The notes beneath the pieces were generated by a model. The model had not been told where the DNA came from. It was given only the letters and a program-made list of their open reading frames with translations, and ran no database searches. This document shows, piece after piece, positions 25,201 to 36,795 of a DNA stretch of 64,000 nucleotides. Origin of the DNA: Lingula anatina. Its lineage: Eukaryota; Brachiopoda; Lingulata; Lingulida; Lingulidae. The first letter of the stretch is position 1, and each line of letters begins with the position of its first letter. Both the position numbers and the translations under genes were made by a program. The DNA lies in contig NW_019773947.1 in NCBI RefSeq assembly GCF_001039355.2, forward strand, positions 576,157 through 640,156, read 5' to 3'.

Positions 25201-28200
25201 GAAGGATGGCAGCATGAAGACTATTACAGCAGACTATGCCAAGAAGAGAGGTGAGGGAGGATTTATATCACACAGCATGTGCCATTTTGTGTTTGGATTA
25301 TGAACAGTTAGGTTTTATGTACATGTATTAAGTCAAATGTGATTTTGATTTTTTGTTTATTAGTTTAGTATATTGAGCAGTAATAATTGAAGCGCTATGA
25401 AGAACTGCTCTGTGGGGAATCACATGCATTTCACCTTTAGTTCAATATAAGCTTGTTGTCACATTTTGATATATGATAGTAATTATTGTGTATAAACATC
25501 CATAATGCACACCTAATTATGACTGTATGTCAATAACACATTTTATAATTTAGGTCTCCTTCAGCTGAGAAATGAACTAGTTCACTACCTTAGTCTAAAT
25601 ACAGAGAAGGTTGAAAGTGAAAGTGGTACAACCTACCACCTCCCCAAACTACCTCGTCCTATTAACAACCCCAGGTCATGCTCCAAGTGTCCACAGCTTC
25701 TGAACTGTGCTGTCTACCAGAGGTAAGACTGTGTGTGATTTCATGCATTTATATGGGGTTTTAGGCAATTTTTAGAAAATGAAAAAGTTACCTTTTTTTG
25801 CTGTTATGTAATATGGGCAAGATCTGCACTTGGATAAGGAAACTGTGTTGAGAGTCCATACATGTATTTGTGTATTATTTCACAAATATGTACAGTTTAT
25901 ATTTGATTGGTGTATAGATACATCATTGTAGCTGAGATTGATAAATGTTATCACCCCTTTTCCAATCAAAGTTTAACTTATGTTGACAGTGAACAAATGT
26001 TATAGATTTCAATAATTGTTAATTATATTACATGCCAAAAATGTCAAAAATAGGTCCATAGATCACCATGATCTCCCAGACGACCATGCCATGACAAGCC
26101 TGATCCCAGCCACCCTGGCACACCTACACCAGAGCCACCTGGAGTACTTCTCACACTGGTGTCTGCTGCAAGAACTGGAAGCTAAAGAAAGCTACAAATC
26201 TCTCAAAGACATTTGGTGTAAAAGCGCTGAACAAAGGTGAAGGCAGCGTAGCTCACACAGAAGTATGAGACTAATACAGTTGTGGTCATTTGTTTGTAAA
26301 GAAAGAATAAGTGTCGAAGTGATTTGAAGGGATAGCTTACTGTTAATGCCTTCAGCTATACTTGTGTATTTTAAGAATTGAAAATAGAATTTAAGGACCC
26401 GTATAATAAAGCCTGACCCAACCCTGGTCACTTTTTAATCACAATTTTGAATACTGGTTTGCAGAGAGAAGGAAGGGAATTGCCTTAGTGACATGGTTTT
26501 GATGGATAGACATGATGCAGTACTAGCTTTGGATAATGGTTCATTTATTCACACATTTCACAAACAACCTTCTAAGCAGTGAGTGAATTAAGAAAACTTT
26601 GTTTTAAAAAAAATAAGATGTTTTAGTATATCAGTGAAGAATTCTTTCACAAGATGTGTCCAAACATTATGCAACTAATGTGATAACAACTTGTACAGAA
26701 AAAAGTTTTGGATATTGTTATACTGCAGTTTGAGGATATAAAAATATCATTTGAGTGTATCACCTTAAATAACATTTCATACTGAGCAAAAATATGATAT
26801 AAAATTGTACACTACCATTTTAATGCAGTTTAAGTAGGTAAAGAAAATAACACCACCTTAAACAAGTATTTATGACACTTCTCTTTTTCAGAAGCCCCAA
26901 GATATCCCTAGCAGGATTTAGTAAGGGAGATTCCTTGGTAGTGAGTGGCCAGACAAGTGGACACATTGCCCTCTGCACTGCCTCTGTGGTCCAGGTGACA
27001 CAAACAGAGATCACTGTGATACTTGACAGGTAGTGTTTTAATAATATCACATTGTGTTAGTGGACACATTGCCCTCTGCACTGCCTCTGTGGTCCAGGTG
27101 ACACAGACAGAGATCACTGTGATACTTGACAGGTAGTGTTTTAATAATCACATTGTGTTAGGTGAGACAGTGTGGTGGTTGTACTTTTACCATTTCCCTT
27201 AGATGTGTTATATTGAAAATGTCTTAACAACAGTTGGTGTAAATTTTCATTTGTCTTTCTTGTTCTGCTGATAGAAATTTATAACAATATTTTTTCAGAA
27301 ATAATTTTTCATGAATTGTCACACTTTTTGAAAGACAGGTTATAACTATTTTGAATTTGTCTTAATTATTCAGGAATCTGCAGAATACCAATTTAAACAG
27401 TGATGCTGTTTACCGACTGGATAAAAATGACTCCTTCAACTCCATGGCATCTAATTACACAAATCTTTCCAAACTTTTGTCAGATAACCCACACAGGTAA
27501 GAGTTTGTTTTTCAGCCGTTATTAATCATGTCAAGAGTTTGTTTGACAGTTTAAGATGAATATATATAATTTCTCGTGGAAATAAAATTTGAATTGATCC
27601 AGAATTTTTTTTAATTTTTACTCACGGTTTTAAATTTACAGGATAGGTCAGAAATACAGGACACAATCATTTATTTGCTTTTATCATAAATTTTTGGGAT
27701 TTCAACTTTGACCTTTTTATTTTAGTTTGAGACTTAGGGAGCTGATCATTGATGCTAGGAAGCCCGAGTTTGAACTAACATTAGCTAAAGGAGCAATAGA
27801 AAAAGGTATTCACAATTTCTTTAGGACTTTGTTTATGCATTTTGTTTATATTTTAATATTAGTTTTGGTAAAAGATATTGTTCAACAAAATTCATCTATA
27901 TTTCTGTACAATATTGCCCCCAGCTAAGCAGTGAATCATGTAGCATGTGAACCATTATTGCATGGCAATGGTACGTTACACCAGCAAATTTTTCATGCTT
28001 TCTTACTTTTATTGTTTTAAAATTGAATATTTTCTTACAGTGAAACATATCTTCAAGTCACTCAACAAGCCACAGAAAACTGCCATATTAAAGGTAAGTT
28101 TTGTAAAAATGATAGCTGAATTGAGCATCTGTTAGAAAATGAGTGAATAAATAAGTGAAAATTTTATGCTTCACATATACAAAAGTTAAAAGGTTCTAAA

Positions 28201-30876
28201 AGTGTCCTTGATGAAAAAGAGCAGCATGGCAATATTAAATTTTGTTGTCTATTTTTATTTTTAGATCCTCATGTGCAAAGACTATGTGTTAATGAAAGGC
28301 TATCCTGGCACAGGTATTTATATTACATTCTTAAAACCTCATTGCAATTGATTTTTAAGTCATACAGTTTTCCATCTATAATAATTGGAATTGTGCAATA
28401 CTGTTGAATCTAAATGTGCTGAAATATTGAAACTTTTTATTACAGGAAAAACATCCACAATTGTTGCTCTTGTTCGTATTCTGCACCAGTTGGGACTTTC
28501 CATCCTCCTAACAAGTTACACTCATTCTGCTGTGGATAACATACTGCTGAAACTGAAAAAGGTAAAACAGTCTGCAGGGTAAAAAACTTTAAAAATTGAC
28601 TTTATGTTTCATTTTTTTTTCATTTGTTGAGGTTTCGATGTAGTCTTGAATGTAACTGTGATAAAACATTTGAACAACAGTGAAACATCATTTTGTGTTT
28701 ATTTTCATGACAGACTTTTTGATTATTTAGTTAAATTATATTTCATTTTCAAGCTTGATCTGGAATTTTTGAGACTTGGTCGAGAGTCCAGGATACATCC
28801 AGAAATCTTGCCATATTCTGAAGGTACTCTCACAAAGAACATCAAAACTGTTGGAGATCTAGCAGAATTTTACACAGCTAAGGTATGGTGATTAAGCTCT
28901 TATATGAAAATATTTTTTTTATTATCGAGCATTTAGGATGCCTAGATTTTTCCTTGTTAAAGAGTAGGATGTTGTTTGAAATCTGGTGTAGAGTATTTAA
29001 TGATTCGTTTCTTCAAACATATATGTAACCTCATAGTAAACAAGATACAGATCAGTTTTCTTAATCTTCATCTTTGATCTATATTACTTAACAGCAAATT
29101 GTGGCAACCACCTGTTTGGGGACCAACCACGTGTTGTTCACAAAGCGCAGGTTTGACATCTGTATCATAGATGAGGCGTCCCAGGTCCTTCAGCCCACCT
29201 GCTTTGGACCCCTGTCCTGTGCTGCCAAGTTTGTGCTGGTGGGGGATCCTAAACAGCTGCCACCTGTGGTACAAAGTACAGAAGCAAGGTAAGATAATGT
29301 CCACTGAGAAGATCACACACAAGGTGGTTATCACCCATTTTTTGTGCCAACATACCACCAAAATTAATTCTAATTTAGCTACAGAGTAGAAAATGGCATC
29401 TCCCCAAGTCTCTCTCTCTCCTTTTTTTTCATTTTTGAAGAGCCAGGCCTGTAGCCAGCAATTTCAAAAGGTGGGTTCTTTTTCTGAAAAAGTGGACCTT
29501 TTCCCATAAGAACTACATGTACCTAGATCAAATTTTACTCAGAGTGGACCTTTTCCCAGCAAAAGGGGCGGTTCTTTTGAACCCCCCGAACCCCCCCTGG
29601 CTACGGGCCTGAGAGCTAACATTTTTTTTTCATATTTAGCCTTTACTAATTACAGTCATTGGTTCAGGTTGTTCTTGAATTAAAGTTAGCTCATGATACA
29701 TCCATTAAAATTTATCAGTAGATTTCAATGTAAAAGACCATTTGGATTATCTCATTATTTAAAAAAATATTTTTGGAGAAATGGACTGTCTTTAAGCATA
29801 TCTGTAGTTTGAGGATATATATGGTCCTCATCTTAAGTACTGAAACACGATTTGCTTGCAGAGAGTTAGGAATGGATGAGAGTTTGTTCATGAGGTTGGA
29901 CAATACTGGAGCCACATATGAGCTCAATCTGCAGTACAGAATGAACAGGTGAGGAATGCTGAATGTTTGGAATCTCTTGTGACCAACCAATAGAATAAAT
30001 AGTTCTTTCAGTCATAAAGTACAAAATATATATTTTATAGGTAAAAATGGGCTATGTCTTTGTTTGACTCAGTAATGAACTTCTTATTACTCTTATACTG
30101 TTTTCTCCTTGTGTTGAGTAGTTCAATAATGCGTCTGAGTAATGAGCTGGTGTATGAGGGAGCATTGAAATGTGGTTCTCAGGACGTGGCAGAGGCCCGT
30201 CTCCAGCTGTCCAACATGGAGGATGTGAGAGCAGAGGTAAGTAGAAGACAACTTTAAACTAAAACAATGGTGGATAAGAATGTGCCTTGTTGAATTAAGA
30301 ATACTTAGAGGTTAAATTTTGTCAAAAATGCAACAAAAAGATGTTTTACAAAATAACTGCAGCTAATGCTTTTGATAAGTGAAGATTTGGATGAGAATGG
30401 AAACACCATTTATAAACTTATAAAAATCTTTCTTGTCATGCTTATTAAAACATACTCTTAAGACTCTTTGTATGTTACATTTGTTAAAAGTATTTCAGTA
30501 TTTTATACATTTATTTTGCTGAACAACTGGAATTTTGTATAAACTGTATATGTGCTATAAGATATTTCACAGTAACCATTATATTTGTAATCCATTTAGC
30601 TGAGTGGCATGATGCCTGCCTGGCTGGAATGTGCATTGAGCCCGCAGCCTGTTCTTTTCTTGGATACAGATAATGTAAGTAAATTCTTGTGATTAGACAC
30701 CTTTTAAACAAGCAGAAATATTCTGAATATTTGAATTTGTGTAAACTTATAACTTTCATATATTTTTCAAGGTCAAATAATGTAGATTGATTTATCTAGT
30801 GCCATGTAAAAGGTTAATGCTCCTCAGAACCTCATTCACATGTATGGAGAGAGATTTCATAGGTCAAGTCTCATTC

Positions 30877-30919
<43 letters not shown>

Positions 30920-31991
30920 ATATATCTCACAGATATCAGCTACAGAAAGTTATGATGCTCAGGGATTGGTGAAGAATGATTTAGAGGCAGAAATTGTTTG
31001 CCAATTAGCCAAGTGTTTTCTTAGGGTAAGTAATATACAGATTTCATAATCTTACATCAAAATTAAAGAAAAGTGGGGTTGAAACAAAAGGGTAAGCAAG
31101 TTAATATTTTACTTAATCTTCCTTTCTTGCTTCTTTCATATAATTTGCAAATAAAGATAAAACATTTGTATGTAATAAGTAAACCCCCCCCTCAGAAAAA
31201 TTACTTTGATTTGTAATGTTGTGATTTATATACAGTTTTTAGATGACAAAGTTCTTTTAACATTAGCATGTAATGATATTTAAAAAGTTCACATTGTGAA
31301 ATATATATTTATGTAGGGTGGGTTATCCCCACAAGAGCTTGGCATCATAGCCCCATACAGAAACCAGGTGAAAGTCCTTCACACTCGTCTTGGTGGCTCT
31401 GGAGAGGTGGAGGTGAACACGGTGGATCAATACCAAGGCAGAGACAAGAGTGTCATCATCCTCTCCTTTGTCAGGAGTAATTCCAAGGATGATTCCAGCA
31501 GTAAAGGCAGGGTAGGCAAACTTCTCCTAATAAATAGGCATTTTTCTTTTTTAAGAAGGGTTTGTTTAATGCACAGCACAATTTGGTCTTTTTTTTAATC
31601 AAATTTCATACACAAGGTCAATGCAAGAGATTTGATACACGATGATAGGCAAAGATGCCTTCCACACACTCATTCACACAATGAGAAAGAAAATAATTAG
31701 AAGAAACAATTTGGTCTTATGAGTGCAGGTCATTGCATCTGTATATGCCATGGTGTTGTATGTAAATTACCCCAAAAAGGAGTAAAACTTAAGCTAAGTT
31801 TACAACTGTCTTTTCAGGGTGGAACAGAGATACTTTGTGACTGGAGAAGACTGAATGTTGCTGTGACAAGAGCAAAACACAAGCTTCTCTTTGTGGGCAG
31901 TGTTTCCACTCTAAAGAAGTATCAGCCTTTACAGAAATTGATCCAGATATTGAACCCAGAGGAAATATCCTTTTTGACAAAAATGCTGTAG
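19245..31991 (+). CDS. DNA2: DNA2 helicase/nuclease with a long N-terminal extension
   Basis: Dna2 processes 5' flaps in Okazaki-fragment maturation and resects DNA ends. Exons: 19245-19268, 19685-19732, 20169-21704, 21880-21960, 22157-22390, 22609-22633, 22822-22970, 23301-23417, 23686-23751, 23895-23937, 24159-24248, 25133-25250, 25554-25722, 26054-26236, 26465-26578, 26892-27029, 27374-27496, 27726-27805, 28041-28093, 28265-28313, 28446-28561, 28754-28882, 29095-29288, 29862-29948, 30122-30236, 30600-30674, 30933-31025, 31317-31511, 31818-31991. Phase closes exactly for exons 4-29. Iron-sulfur cysteines: one in VYCMRK, three in [10 protein letters not shown]. RecB-type nuclease residues: KIDLTV and LELKTGK. 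Helicase motifs in order: GYPGTGKTS (split by an intron), [39 protein letters not shown]. Length is about 1,537 residues against 1,060 in human; the excess is an N-terminal low-complexity extension. Exon 3 has a one-base frame break near 20405-20450. Exon 8 uses a weak acceptor (TACAAG). The start rests on an ATG eight codons before a clean donor, with an in-frame stop close upstream. Confidence 0.95.
19345..19500. mobile_element. hAT-type MITE, 156 bases, with 8-base target duplication
   Basis: Termini CAGTGTTTGCC...CTAACACTG are inverted, and a perfect 8-base repeat CTACAAAT flanks the element (19337-19344 and 19501-19508). A subterminal GCTGGACCG is also inverted (GGTCCAGC on the right). 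CAGTG/CACTG ends with an 8-base duplication are the hallmark of the hAT superfamily. It lies in DNA2 intron 1 and has no ORF. Confidence 0.88.
19685..19732 (+). other. DNA2: DNA2 exon 2 encoding a consensus PIP box
   Basis: This 48-base exon adds 16 residues, ending [17 protein letters not shown] (about residues 16-23) fits the PCNA-interaction consensus Q-x-x-[ILM]-x-x-[FY]-[FY] exactly, and the next exon supplies PPSSDQPK. The exon is phase 0 at both ends, so skipping it would remove the motif without breaking the frame. Confidence 0.75.
24829..25089. mobile_element. Foldback MITE (family A), copy 2, in a DNA2 intron
   Basis: Long imperfect arms at about 24882-24948 and 24972-25039 pair almost along their whole length (for example GCCTACTGAAGCT against AGCTTAAGTAGGC). 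The outer ends share TGGGaCCATTCCCA, GGGAACCCAGTCT and TAGATCGATCC-type blocks with the copy at 254-508. The predicted transcript would form a hairpin of about 65 base pairs inside the intron. No coding capacity. Confidence 0.82.
26956..27161 (+). repeat. Tandem duplication (about 103 bases) of DNA2 exon 16 end and donor
   Basis: The unit 26956-27058 contains the last 74 bases of exon 16, the donor GACAG|GTAGTG and about 29 bases of intron. It is repeated at 27059-27161 with one exonic substitution and a 2-base deletion. Using the second donor would read through GTAGTG and hit TAG at once, so the first donor should be the productive one. Confidence 0.9.
29444..29611 (+). mobile_element. MITE (family F), copy 2, in a DNA2 intron
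   Basis: Terminal inverted repeats CAGGCCTGTAGCCAG (29444-29458) and CTGGCTACGGGCCTG (29597-29611) differ at two positions. AGAGC occurs on both sides (29439-29443, 29612-29616). The interior contains a directly repeated GTGGACCTTTTCCCA. The element at 7787-8021 is a second, more diverged copy in the opposite orientation. No ORF. Confidence 0.82.
30879..30918. repeat. (TA)n microsatellite next to a DNA2 acceptor
   Basis: About 19 TA dinucleotides end some 15 bases before the acceptor of the DNA2 exon starting at 30933. The tract replaces most of a normal polypyrimidine region, so its length might affect splicing. Confidence 0.85.
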
Positions 31992-33171
31992 TTGTATTTG
32001 TCGAAGATATTGATAAATGTAACTTTGGGGTTATTCTGCTGGCTAAGTGTTTCTATGTGAACTGAGCATGACCCAATTCCGAAAGGTTTTTATTTTAAAT
32101 TTCCTTTACTCTTCTTACATATGCCAGATAACCTCAGTACCAGACAGATGAAGGCAGTCTGTGAGGAGGCCAGCTATGCCAATACATGAGGAGCTATGTC
32201 ACAATAAACTATATCAAGGGCAAAAGAAAAAATCTTTATACAATTAATGACTTTGGTTGAGGTTGATGTTTCAAGATTATACCAGAAGCTGTATATTTTT
32301 GATGTCTGATTGACATTTCCTTTTTTTTTAGATTGTCATGTATGGTGACGTCTTCATTGTTCAGTTTTGCATTTTCTCAGGACTCGCATTTCCAGATATA
32401 AAATCATAATAATGCTATTTATATCATTTAATTTATTGTGAAAGGAAATGTTGATAGTATTCTGAATGTCTTTTCTCATCTGCCAGTATACCAAGTGAAC
32501 AAAAATGTGCAAATAATTTTGCATTTCAAGTTTTAAGTTTTTGTATTAAGTTAAAACAAAATAACATTTTAATAAACATATTATATTTATTTACACCAAT
32601 TTATTTTCTGTGTAACCAAATAAAATAAAATAAAACTGCCAGTTGCATTTGTTATTTTTTATAAAACTGCTTCCATCCCCTTCAGACTGGTTTGCAGTTC
32701 CCCTCTGCTCAAAGCCAGGCACAAAATGTGTACCTTGCAGTTGGAAGATCACTGCAAAACTTGAAAAATTTCTTTGATAATCAATATATAAAGTTGACCT
32801 CCTAAATAAACAATTACTCTGTATAAAAACCATTAAAGTTTGCAGACTTTGACTTATGAAACTTTGAACAAAAGAAGTACACAGAAGTTTTTTAATTGAG
32901 CACCACTGAAAAAATCAGTACTTGATATATTTTTAAGGCATCAAATAAATGGATCACTCTGTTGTGAATAGATCATGCTACTGTGGCATGTATCGGGTAA
33001 AGAAAGATATCAATAAACTCCTGCAGAGGGTCAATATTTCCCAACATCTGCATTTCCACACTTCACCTACATGCCCCAAATAGAAAGTTGTTTAAATTGC
33101 ACTGCATGCACCCATTTCTTTGAGTTGAATGGAAAGACATTCCTCTTCCCTACAAGAGAAATTTTAAAAAA
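31992..33171. other. Convergent 3' ends of DNA2 and HGH1
   Basis: DNA2 ends with TAG at 31989-31991 and has a candidate AATAAA at 32571-32576. HGH1, on the other strand, ends at 33172 and has its first good candidate signal (TTTATT on the plus strand, 32586-32591) ten bases beyond the DNA2 one. Nothing else coding is seen. Confidence 0.55.
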
Positions 33172-36100
33172 TTAGCTGTCCTTTGCATCTCCCCCTGCAT
33201 CCTTTGCAACTCTGCTAGCTTTGTTCAATTTTTCTTGAATGTCTGCTGGAATTTCAACTTCTTTGAGGTTTGCATGCTCTGGTGCTGGCTCATCACCAAT
33301 CAGTATAGACACTACATCTTCACATGCTTCTATTACTGCTTCATTCTTTTCCCAGTTGTGCAATTCTCGCAGTATGATGTATGCATTTTTGTCTTTAAGG
33401 TACTCCCTGCCTTCTTTTGTTGCACAGAGCTATGAAAAAATTATAAAAATTAAGTTATTCAGGTCTTCAGAAATACCTGATGGTGCTTGACCTATTAATA
33501 CACACTGGGCACTGCTTCTTTAGTTCACAGAGCTATAAATGCAAATAAATCAGTTATTCAGGACTTCAGAAATACCTGGCTGTGGTTCATCCAAAACCTA
33601 CAAATTGGGTACTACCTGTATAGTTTAGCTTTAAAATCAATGAGCAGCAATCACATCACACTGATTTTCTGATCTTATTTGTGTTATCCCATCTCAATGA
33701 GAGTCATAATAAAAATGAAGTCACTCAACAGATATTTTAATCACACTACTTAGTTATCAGTGACCAGTATCACCTGGTGGACAGCCTCTATTAACATGAC
33801 CCTGATATCTGGCTCTGGTTCTCTAGTCTTGGTGGGTTCCAGGTATTGCAGCTCCACTGGTAACTTGTCATTGTCCTCCTCATCAAACTCCTCTGGACCA
33901 GCCAGGGGGAGGAGAAGGTGGGGGAGGAGATCTACTTGAGGACTTAACAACCACTGGTGATTATCTGAATGAGAGAAATGTAATTACTTCAAATACAGTT
34001 ACTAGTAACTTTTTTTTACTTTAAGTGACTGTCTGATTACATCAGAAATTATACATCATAAAATGAAATAAATGATTGGTTCAAATTTTTATCTGATACA
34101 AAACACATGCTAAAACAAATTTTCTTAAATAATAAGATTTCATCAAATAAAATCTTACCAGTTTCAAAACTGCAATTTTTAAGTGTAGCTACAATTCCTC
34201 TGCGTCTAACTACCGACTCAGGATACTGCGTGTATGGAAGCAGTCTCTGGATGACACAGCCATCTTTATTGAGAATGAACTGGCGAGCCTCGGGAATCTG
34301 GGTCAGATTACACAGGAATGGACCTAATGAGGTAAAAGAGGGTTCACGTTTTATAACAATAATACATTGAAAGTGCATGTAAAATTCTGAGTTAATAAAT
34401 AACAAATGCTGCAACAAATGTCAGTTTATCAAATTTTAATTCAAAGATACGATATATTACTTGGACAGTAGACTTTTCATTATCTTCATAGATTTCTTTA
34501 TTACACAATTTCTATGTATGCACAACACGAAAATTGCCCTCACCCAGATGATGTAGTTTTGCTTTGGGGTTGTATCCCTCAGTACAGAAGACCTGTATTA
34601 GTTTGTCAAACCCAAGTGTCTCCTTTTCCTTCTGAATCACTTCCACCATTTTCTTGGCACAATCTAATGGTCTGGACAAATTGCTTAACAACATACATGC
34701 TTCGTCAGCAAGTTCACTTTCAGGATTACAAACATATTTCATAAGCTCCTGGAGAAGATTGGGTTTTGTCTTCAGAGACAGCAGCTTCGGACACACCAAA
34801 TCTTCTGCAGTTAGATTCACCAGGGCTTTGTATGCCTGTTTTGATATGCTTTGGATGTCATCTTGCAGTAAACCTGCAACTGCCTCCAAGTACACGTCTC
34901 TGCTACACAGCAGAGTTCTTCCTTCTGATGTCCCTGTAAGACCTGTCACATAGTCTATGGCTATTGCCTTTACATCCCCCCTTGACTTGTGTGACAGGAA
35001 GGGTATTACCTCATCTAACTGCTTTCTGCTCATGGCTAAAATGAAATACAGAGCATTTAATAAATAATGTAAAGAGGCAAGAAGAGGAGAACAACAAGAA
35101 GAAATATCTTCGTTATATAAAACATTTAAATGTTCTAAATTTTCAATGGCAATAATCATTCAGAATAACGAACACCCAAATATTACCCTCCTGGTAATGA
35201 TCATATGCTAGTGAGTATATGGTGGGAAAGAAGTGTGTATGTTATATACAGCGTATTATCACATCATCATCATTTAACAAACTGCTTACTTTTGAAAGTA
35301 TAACCTCAAGTTAAACCAAGCTTAAGTTAAAAGTTTTGTTATCTTTACCATTTAAATAATAATAATTATTATCATTATTATCATTATTATCATCATCATC
35401 ATTATTATTATCATTATTTCGCATTTATTCTATTTCCAGGCACATTAACTTATAAGTCTTTATGTACCAGTACTCCCCAATGCAGTCTAGTCTACTAGAG
35501 TCTAGATTACCTAGCTGTTGTGTATGTATGCTCAGAGCCGACACAAGATATTTGTTTGAATCGCTTGATTCTGAAACTTGCAAGTAGGTTTTCAACGCCC
35601 TAACAAATGTTTTGTAGTATGTCAGAGATAAACATCTAAAACCGTTCATACGTCATATACATAACACCAGACATTTACATTTCTCCACTGCCTTAGCCAT
35701 GTGTTCCAAAAGCAAAGCCAGTATTTTTATAAGGGTTTAGTTTCGAGGAATAATTATATTACGTGAACGCATATAGAAATATAATCACAGGAAATAATTG
35801 AAATTAAAATGTTTATTATACTATGATAAACGGAATTTTTTGTACTTTTACATGTTAAATGGATGTAACTTATAGGTATTTCTTTCGATAATAATATATA
35901 CATAAAGTTTAGCTTCGGATTCGCCATGTTTCTTGTTCCAGAAGTACCAGTCAAAAACTGCAGGTTTTTAGCTTTTGTATTCGACCTGTGTTCTGATTGC
36001 TTCTTAAAACAAGAGAATAATACTACCAGTTCACATTGCGTAACTCATCTTACAGATAAATGGAGATGATTTTGTAACAATGAGATGTGACTTGCAACTT

Positions 36101-36346
36101 TTTATTCTTGACCTCGCTGACAGCAGACTTCAGTGTCAACCAGACGCTGTTGCTACTTGTATTTTCTAATTTATGTTTGTTCTGTATTTCAGATGGAAGT
36201 GCCGTTAGAAGAGAAAAACTAACATATGCCGTGTAATCTTCGAATGAAGTGGAGTGAGTGTCAGTTCCGCCGATTGAAATGAAAATTAAGCGTTGAAAAT
36301 AATGGTTTATATATTTACCCTGTTCAAGTTTACCCTTAACAGCCAT
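33172..36346 (-). CDS. HGH1: HGH1 homologue (FAM203/BRP16), armadillo-like eEF2 folding factor
   Basis: Five coding exons, in transcript order: 36346-36319, 35035-34544, 34323-34159, 33964-33774, 33429-33172. Phase closes exactly (1,134 bases, 377 residues; human about 390). Recognisable blocks: VIPFLSHKSRGDVKAIAIDY, ALVNLTAEDL, LLSNLSRPLD, PFLCNLTQIPEARQFIL, CVIQRLLPYTQYPESVVRRR, LLPHLLLPLAGPEEF, VELQYLEPTKTREPEPDIR and ILIGDEPAPEHANLKEVEIP. These follow the human protein along its length as a series of helical ARM/HEAT-like repeats. In yeast and human, HGH1 works with the chaperonin TRiC/CCT in folding eEF2; here that is inferred from orthology. The first exon encodes only nine codons (MAVKGKLEQ) and is the weakest part; MSRKQLDE at 35033 is an alternative start. 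The gene shares its 5' region with DGCR8. The acceptor of the last exon is duplicated in the intron at 33526-33630. Confidence 0.93.
33423..33630 (-). repeat. Tandem duplication (about 103 bases) covering the last HGH1 acceptor
   Basis: CACAGAGCTAT...GTTATTCAGG.CTTCAGAAATACCTG occurs from 33423 and again from 33526, followed by GGGCACTGCTTC/GGGTACTACCTG-type similarity. On the minus strand the unit includes the acceptor CATAG|CTCTG of exon 5 and the first bases of the exon, leaving a decoy acceptor TATAG|CTCTG at 33532 inside the intron. The copies have diverged at many positions. Confidence 0.8.
35353..35418. repeat. (ATT/ATC)n microsatellite in HGH1 intron 1
   Basis: An imperfect run of AAT, ATT and ATC trinucleotides within the first HGH1 intron. 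Confidence 0.85.
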
Positions 36347-36371
36347 ATTGCCTTTATCATGATTTAATAAA
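36347..36371. promoter_or_regulatory. Very short head-to-head spacer between HGH1 and the DGCR8 upstream ORF
   Basis: Only 25 bases separate the inferred HGH1 start codon (36346, minus) from the ATG of the DGCR8 upstream ORF (36372, plus). There is no room for two separate promoters, so either one bidirectional promoter drives both with overlapping 5' ends, or the true start sites lie inside one of the first exons. No TATA box or strong named motif was recognised here. Confidence 0.45.
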
Positions 36372-36795
36372 ATGATGCACTTTCAAGTTCACATAGATAA
36401 CATGCCTGAACAATTTTTTTTATTCCTGTTGAAAGGAAGCTCTGGTGCTGTCTTCACAAAAACTTGGGAAGAAAGCAGTCACCCCTTGTACTTTCTAGCA
36501 TCGTTTTCTGTTCTATTGCTTTCTTATGTTCTTGGCATTTACAACTTCACTGTAAGTAAATAGTTAGTTTCAACATTTTTTAACAATAGCCTGTTCTCAA
36601 AAGCACTGAGATTGATACTAATGAAGTTAAAAGTGAATATTTGATCTTTTTCTTTATTAGTACTTGAACAGTGCATTTGAGTCCTCGTTTGGAACAAATC
36701 TGACTGGCAGACAAGCAGGATTTTTGTCAGAATACAAATTGTATATAGGAGTGTGTATTTCAGACAAAGACATGTCTATGCTGAACCATGAGTAA
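36372..36795 (+). CDS. Spliced upstream ORF overlapping the DGCR8 start codon
   Basis: Two segments, 36372-36551 and 36661-36795, join in phase at AACTTCACT|GTAAGT and TTTATTAG|TAC to give 104 residues ending ...DMSMLNHE. The stop TAA (36793-36795) lies in a different frame from DGCR8 and overlaps its ATG (36788-36790), so the two reading frames share eight bases. Residues about 39-57 (LYFLASFSVLLLSYVLGIY) are hydrophobic enough for one membrane segment. I do not recognise the protein. It may simply be a 5' UTR ORF that lowers DGCR8 translation, or a small protein on a two-ORF mRNA. The same splice places DGCR8's ATG in exon 2 of the transcript. Confidence 0.4.
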
